A DNA stretch of 7,469 bases from Candidatus Bathyarchaeota archaeon (GTDB lineage: Archaea; Thermoproteota; Bathyarchaeia; TCS64), in NCBI GenBank assembly GCA_030608725.1, contig JAUWDP010000046.1, forward strand, positions 1 to 7,469. The letters run 5' to 3'. The notes beneath the pieces are model-generated. The model worked only from the letters and a program-made list of their open reading frames with translations. It was not told where the DNA came from and did not search any database. The stretch's first letter is position 1. Each line of letters starts with the position of its first letter. Both the position numbers and the translations under genes were made by a program. Of the stretch, positions 5,998 to 7,469 are shown in pieces.

Positions 5998-6244
5998 TTC
6001 AAAACGACAAGAATCATGTATGTAACTCATACAATATATAGAATAAAACTCGAGGTTTAACAACTTTTATTAAGTAAAATGGGCGTTGACGTTAGATTTC
6101 ACGAAAGCCAAATGGTAAGTGATTGAATGGGTGAAAGATGCCATGGAAAGTTGACTCATGAGGACGTCGCTACCGCTCCATTGGGGCAATTGTCTATCCC
6201 GAGCACCCGTACAGATAATCAAATAAGGCTTGTAAACTACCGTA
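5998..6244. other. AT-rich intergenic region before the cytochrome gene
   Basis: No convincing gene. It contains a six-base inverted repeat (TGTATG / CATACA, 6017-6033), TATA-like elements AATATATAG (about 6033-6041) and TTTTATTA (6065-6072), and two tiny same-frame ORFs: 6079-6126 (15 codons) and 6127-6273 (48 codons), joined as TGAATG, the second overlapping the cytochrome start. I recognise no product in either. Composition is clearly more AT-rich than the genes to the left, marking a boundary between two kinds of DNA. Confidence 0.5.
6190..6219 (+). promoter_or_regulatory. Possible promoter of the cytochrome gene (bacterial-type spacing)
   Basis: TTGTCT at 6190-6195 and GATAAT at 6214-6219, 18 bases apart, resemble a bacterial -35/-10 pair, with a start expected near 6226. 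An archaeal TATA reading (AAATAAG, 6221-6227) is also possible but would place the transcription start around the ATG at 6245 or just before the ATG at 6260. The evidence is weak either way. Confidence 0.25.
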
Positions 6245-7469
6245 ATGAGTGTGAGAAAAATGGGAATATTTGACTTTATTAAAAAAAACCAGAAGATCGT
6301 CGTTGCCGCGCTCCTAGTCTTGGCGGTCCCATCCTACTTGCGCGCGCGCGCCACGGTGCAGGGAGCGCATTCGGTGAATTCAGCACTATCCACCCCGGCT
6401 ATTACACCAAGATCTATGCCGCTGAGGATCTGAAGTATTCTGACGCCATCGTCGTCACGATTGACGATGTATCTGTAGCCAACGACCTAGTCAACGTAAA
6501 ATTCAGCGCTACTGAGGTAACTGAACTCGCAGGATTCGATGTCGAGGACATTGCACCCACCGTGCTGGTCGGGATGTATGGCTGGGACACGAAGGACTTC
6601 ATCATTGGCCCACACGAAAGACTTACGGACGACAATAACGATGGTGACATCTCCAGAAGCAGCGGCGATTATAGGGCTTCAGAATACGAAGTAGGTGACG
6701 ATGATCACCCGCATGGTACGACTGTGTCGGCTGCAGGAGGCAGCTGGGAAGTCACCATAGACATGTCGACCTGGGGTGACCTGATCACTGACGGTACTGT
6801 AAGTAGACTGGAGATCGCTGTATTACCGGAGCTGAAAGATGCTCTTGGTGATGTCATTGCACTCGATGCACCTTCCAAAACCTTCGACCTTGCTACCGAT
6901 GACTTTGTTGACTTCTACAGCCCCATCGTAGACATTGATAATTGTTACAACTGTCATGATGCGATAGGAGCCCCCCATACACCTGAAAGAGGCGGGAGTA
7001 TCGTTGTCTGCAGGATGTGCCACATTACGAAGAGCCGCGGTTCTCATATTGAGGTCCAGTCGAGATCACTCGACTCCTACGTCCATGCGGTCCACTCGAT
7101 GCAGGCATATGATATCGGCGACATCAACTTCACCGACGCTGTAGAGGAACTGCACTACGAGCATCACACAGGGTTCCCGTTTCCCACACACGGAATACAG
7201 AACTGCGAGTCATGCCACATTGAAGGCACATACGAGGTGCCGGATCAGTCGAAGTCTCTACCAGGCGCTTTGTCGGGCACAGATACAGTTGAAGACAGAG
7301 ACATCGGCGACATTCCGATCTACATCACCGGCCCTGCTTCAAGGGCATGTGGTGGATGCCACAGGGCTAAACTGATCACCGCAGATGACGCAGTTGGACT
7401 CGCAGCCTTCATGCAGCACACAGCAATGGGCGGCTACCTAATCGAGGGAGATGACGACCTATACCCCAT
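6245..7469 (+). CDS. OmcA/MtrC-type multiheme c-type cytochrome (frame-disrupted, partial at right edge)
   Basis: An exported multiheme cytochrome, likely carrying electrons across or outside the cell envelope. The gene is split between two frames. The first (6245-6433) encodes a signal peptide: a basic start (MSVRKMGIFDFIKKNQK) and a hydrophobic core (IVVAALLVLAVPSYL). The mature protein is in another frame, open from 6283 to the window edge but with no start codon until GTG 6562 or ATG 6574. Its first 200 or so residues form a beta-rich domain (for example YTKIYAAEDLKYSDAIVV); then come heme-attachment motifs CYNCH (6943-6957), CRMCH (7009-7023), CESCH (7204-7218) and CGGCH (7348-7362). The arrangement, including SYVHAVHSMQ and NCESCHIEGTYEVP, fits the OmcA/MtrC decaheme family, so about six more hemes may lie beyond the edge. 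The frame switch coincides with a (GC)6 tract at 6340-6351. ATG 6260 is an alternative start. Composition differs from the archaeal genes, suggesting transfer or a joined contig. Confidence 0.82.
6340..6351 (+). repeat. (GC)6 dinucleotide tract at the cytochrome frame switch
   Basis: Six perfect GC units just after the signal-peptide hydrophobic core. Upstream codons start at positions equal to 2 modulo 3, downstream cytochrome codons at 1 modulo 3. Loss of exactly one GC unit (two bases) would place both in one frame, reading from SYLRA into the GAGSAFGEF stretch. Such tracts change length by strand slippage. Confidence 0.8.

Noticed and set aside
6124..6126. TGA as selenocysteine joining the two tiny ORFs
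   Set aside because: No supporting hairpin seen, no known selenoprotein match, and the product is unrecognised.
6095..6200. Possible GEMM-type (cyclic dinucleotide) riboswitch before the cytochrome, suggested by CACGAAAGCC
   Set aside because: Such switches do precede cytochromes in Geobacter, but the second helix, the tetraloop/receptor and the GACGCAAAGCC core are not found here.
6281..6288. A8 run as the site of the cytochrome frame shift
   Set aside because: Switching frame here would lose the hydrophobic signal-peptide core encoded after it in the first frame, so the shift must lie further downstream.
1..7469. tRNA, rRNA, CRISPR arrays, insertion sequences
   Set aside because: Looked for on both strands; no tRNA-like folds, regular spaced repeats, transposase genes or terminal repeats were evident.

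Overview
The window looks like a fragment of an uncultured archaeal genome, probably a TACK-type lineage such as Bathyarchaeia, although the phylum cannot be fixed from sequence reading alone. The archaeal evidence is a transketolase split into two subunit genes, TATA-box promoters at archaeal spacing (one apparently leaderless), an archaeal-type ThrRS editing domain, and high-GC coding sequence rich in AGG arginine codons. From about position 5975 rightward the character changes: GC content drops, AT-rich intergenic DNA appears, and the last gene belongs to a multiheme cytochrome family known mainly from bacteria.

Layout. Minus strand, reading leftward from 2672: a protein with two ACT domains (1854-2672); a transketolase N-terminal (thiamine-diphosphate-binding) subunit with an unusual winged-helix domain at its N-terminus (629-1711); and, directly abutting it, the transketolase C-terminal subunit (1-628, cut by the window edge). 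Plus strand, diverging from the ACT gene: a divergent ribulose-phosphate 3-epimerase (2798-3415), a stand-alone threonyl-tRNA synthetase editing domain (3474-3887), a metal enzyme of the M29 aminopeptidase/NicX dioxygenase superfamily (3945-4970), and an M23-like metallopeptidase-fold protein without a signal peptide (5096-5974). After a 270-base AT-rich gap comes an OmcA/MtrC-type multiheme c-type cytochrome (6245 to the right edge), with four CxxCH motifs visible.

How the genes fit together. The transketolase subunits and the epimerase are both non-oxidative pentose-phosphate enzymes, placed either side of a divergent promoter region, and the ACT protein next to them may sense an amino acid or related ligand. 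The ThrRS editing domain would act in trans to remove serine from mischarged tRNA-Thr. The cytochrome would be an exported electron carrier.

Most notable observations. (1) The cytochrome is split into two frames: the signal peptide is in one frame and the mature protein in another, with a perfect (GC)6 tract at the switch. Removing one GC unit would join them, so this is phase variation, pseudogenisation or an assembly error. (2) A winged-helix domain is fused to the transketolase N-subunit, and coding-like sequence continues upstream of its GTG start. (3) The epimerase lacks a canonical metal-binding histidine. (4) The M29-like protein carries a histidine set closer to NicX dioxygenase than to aminopeptidases.
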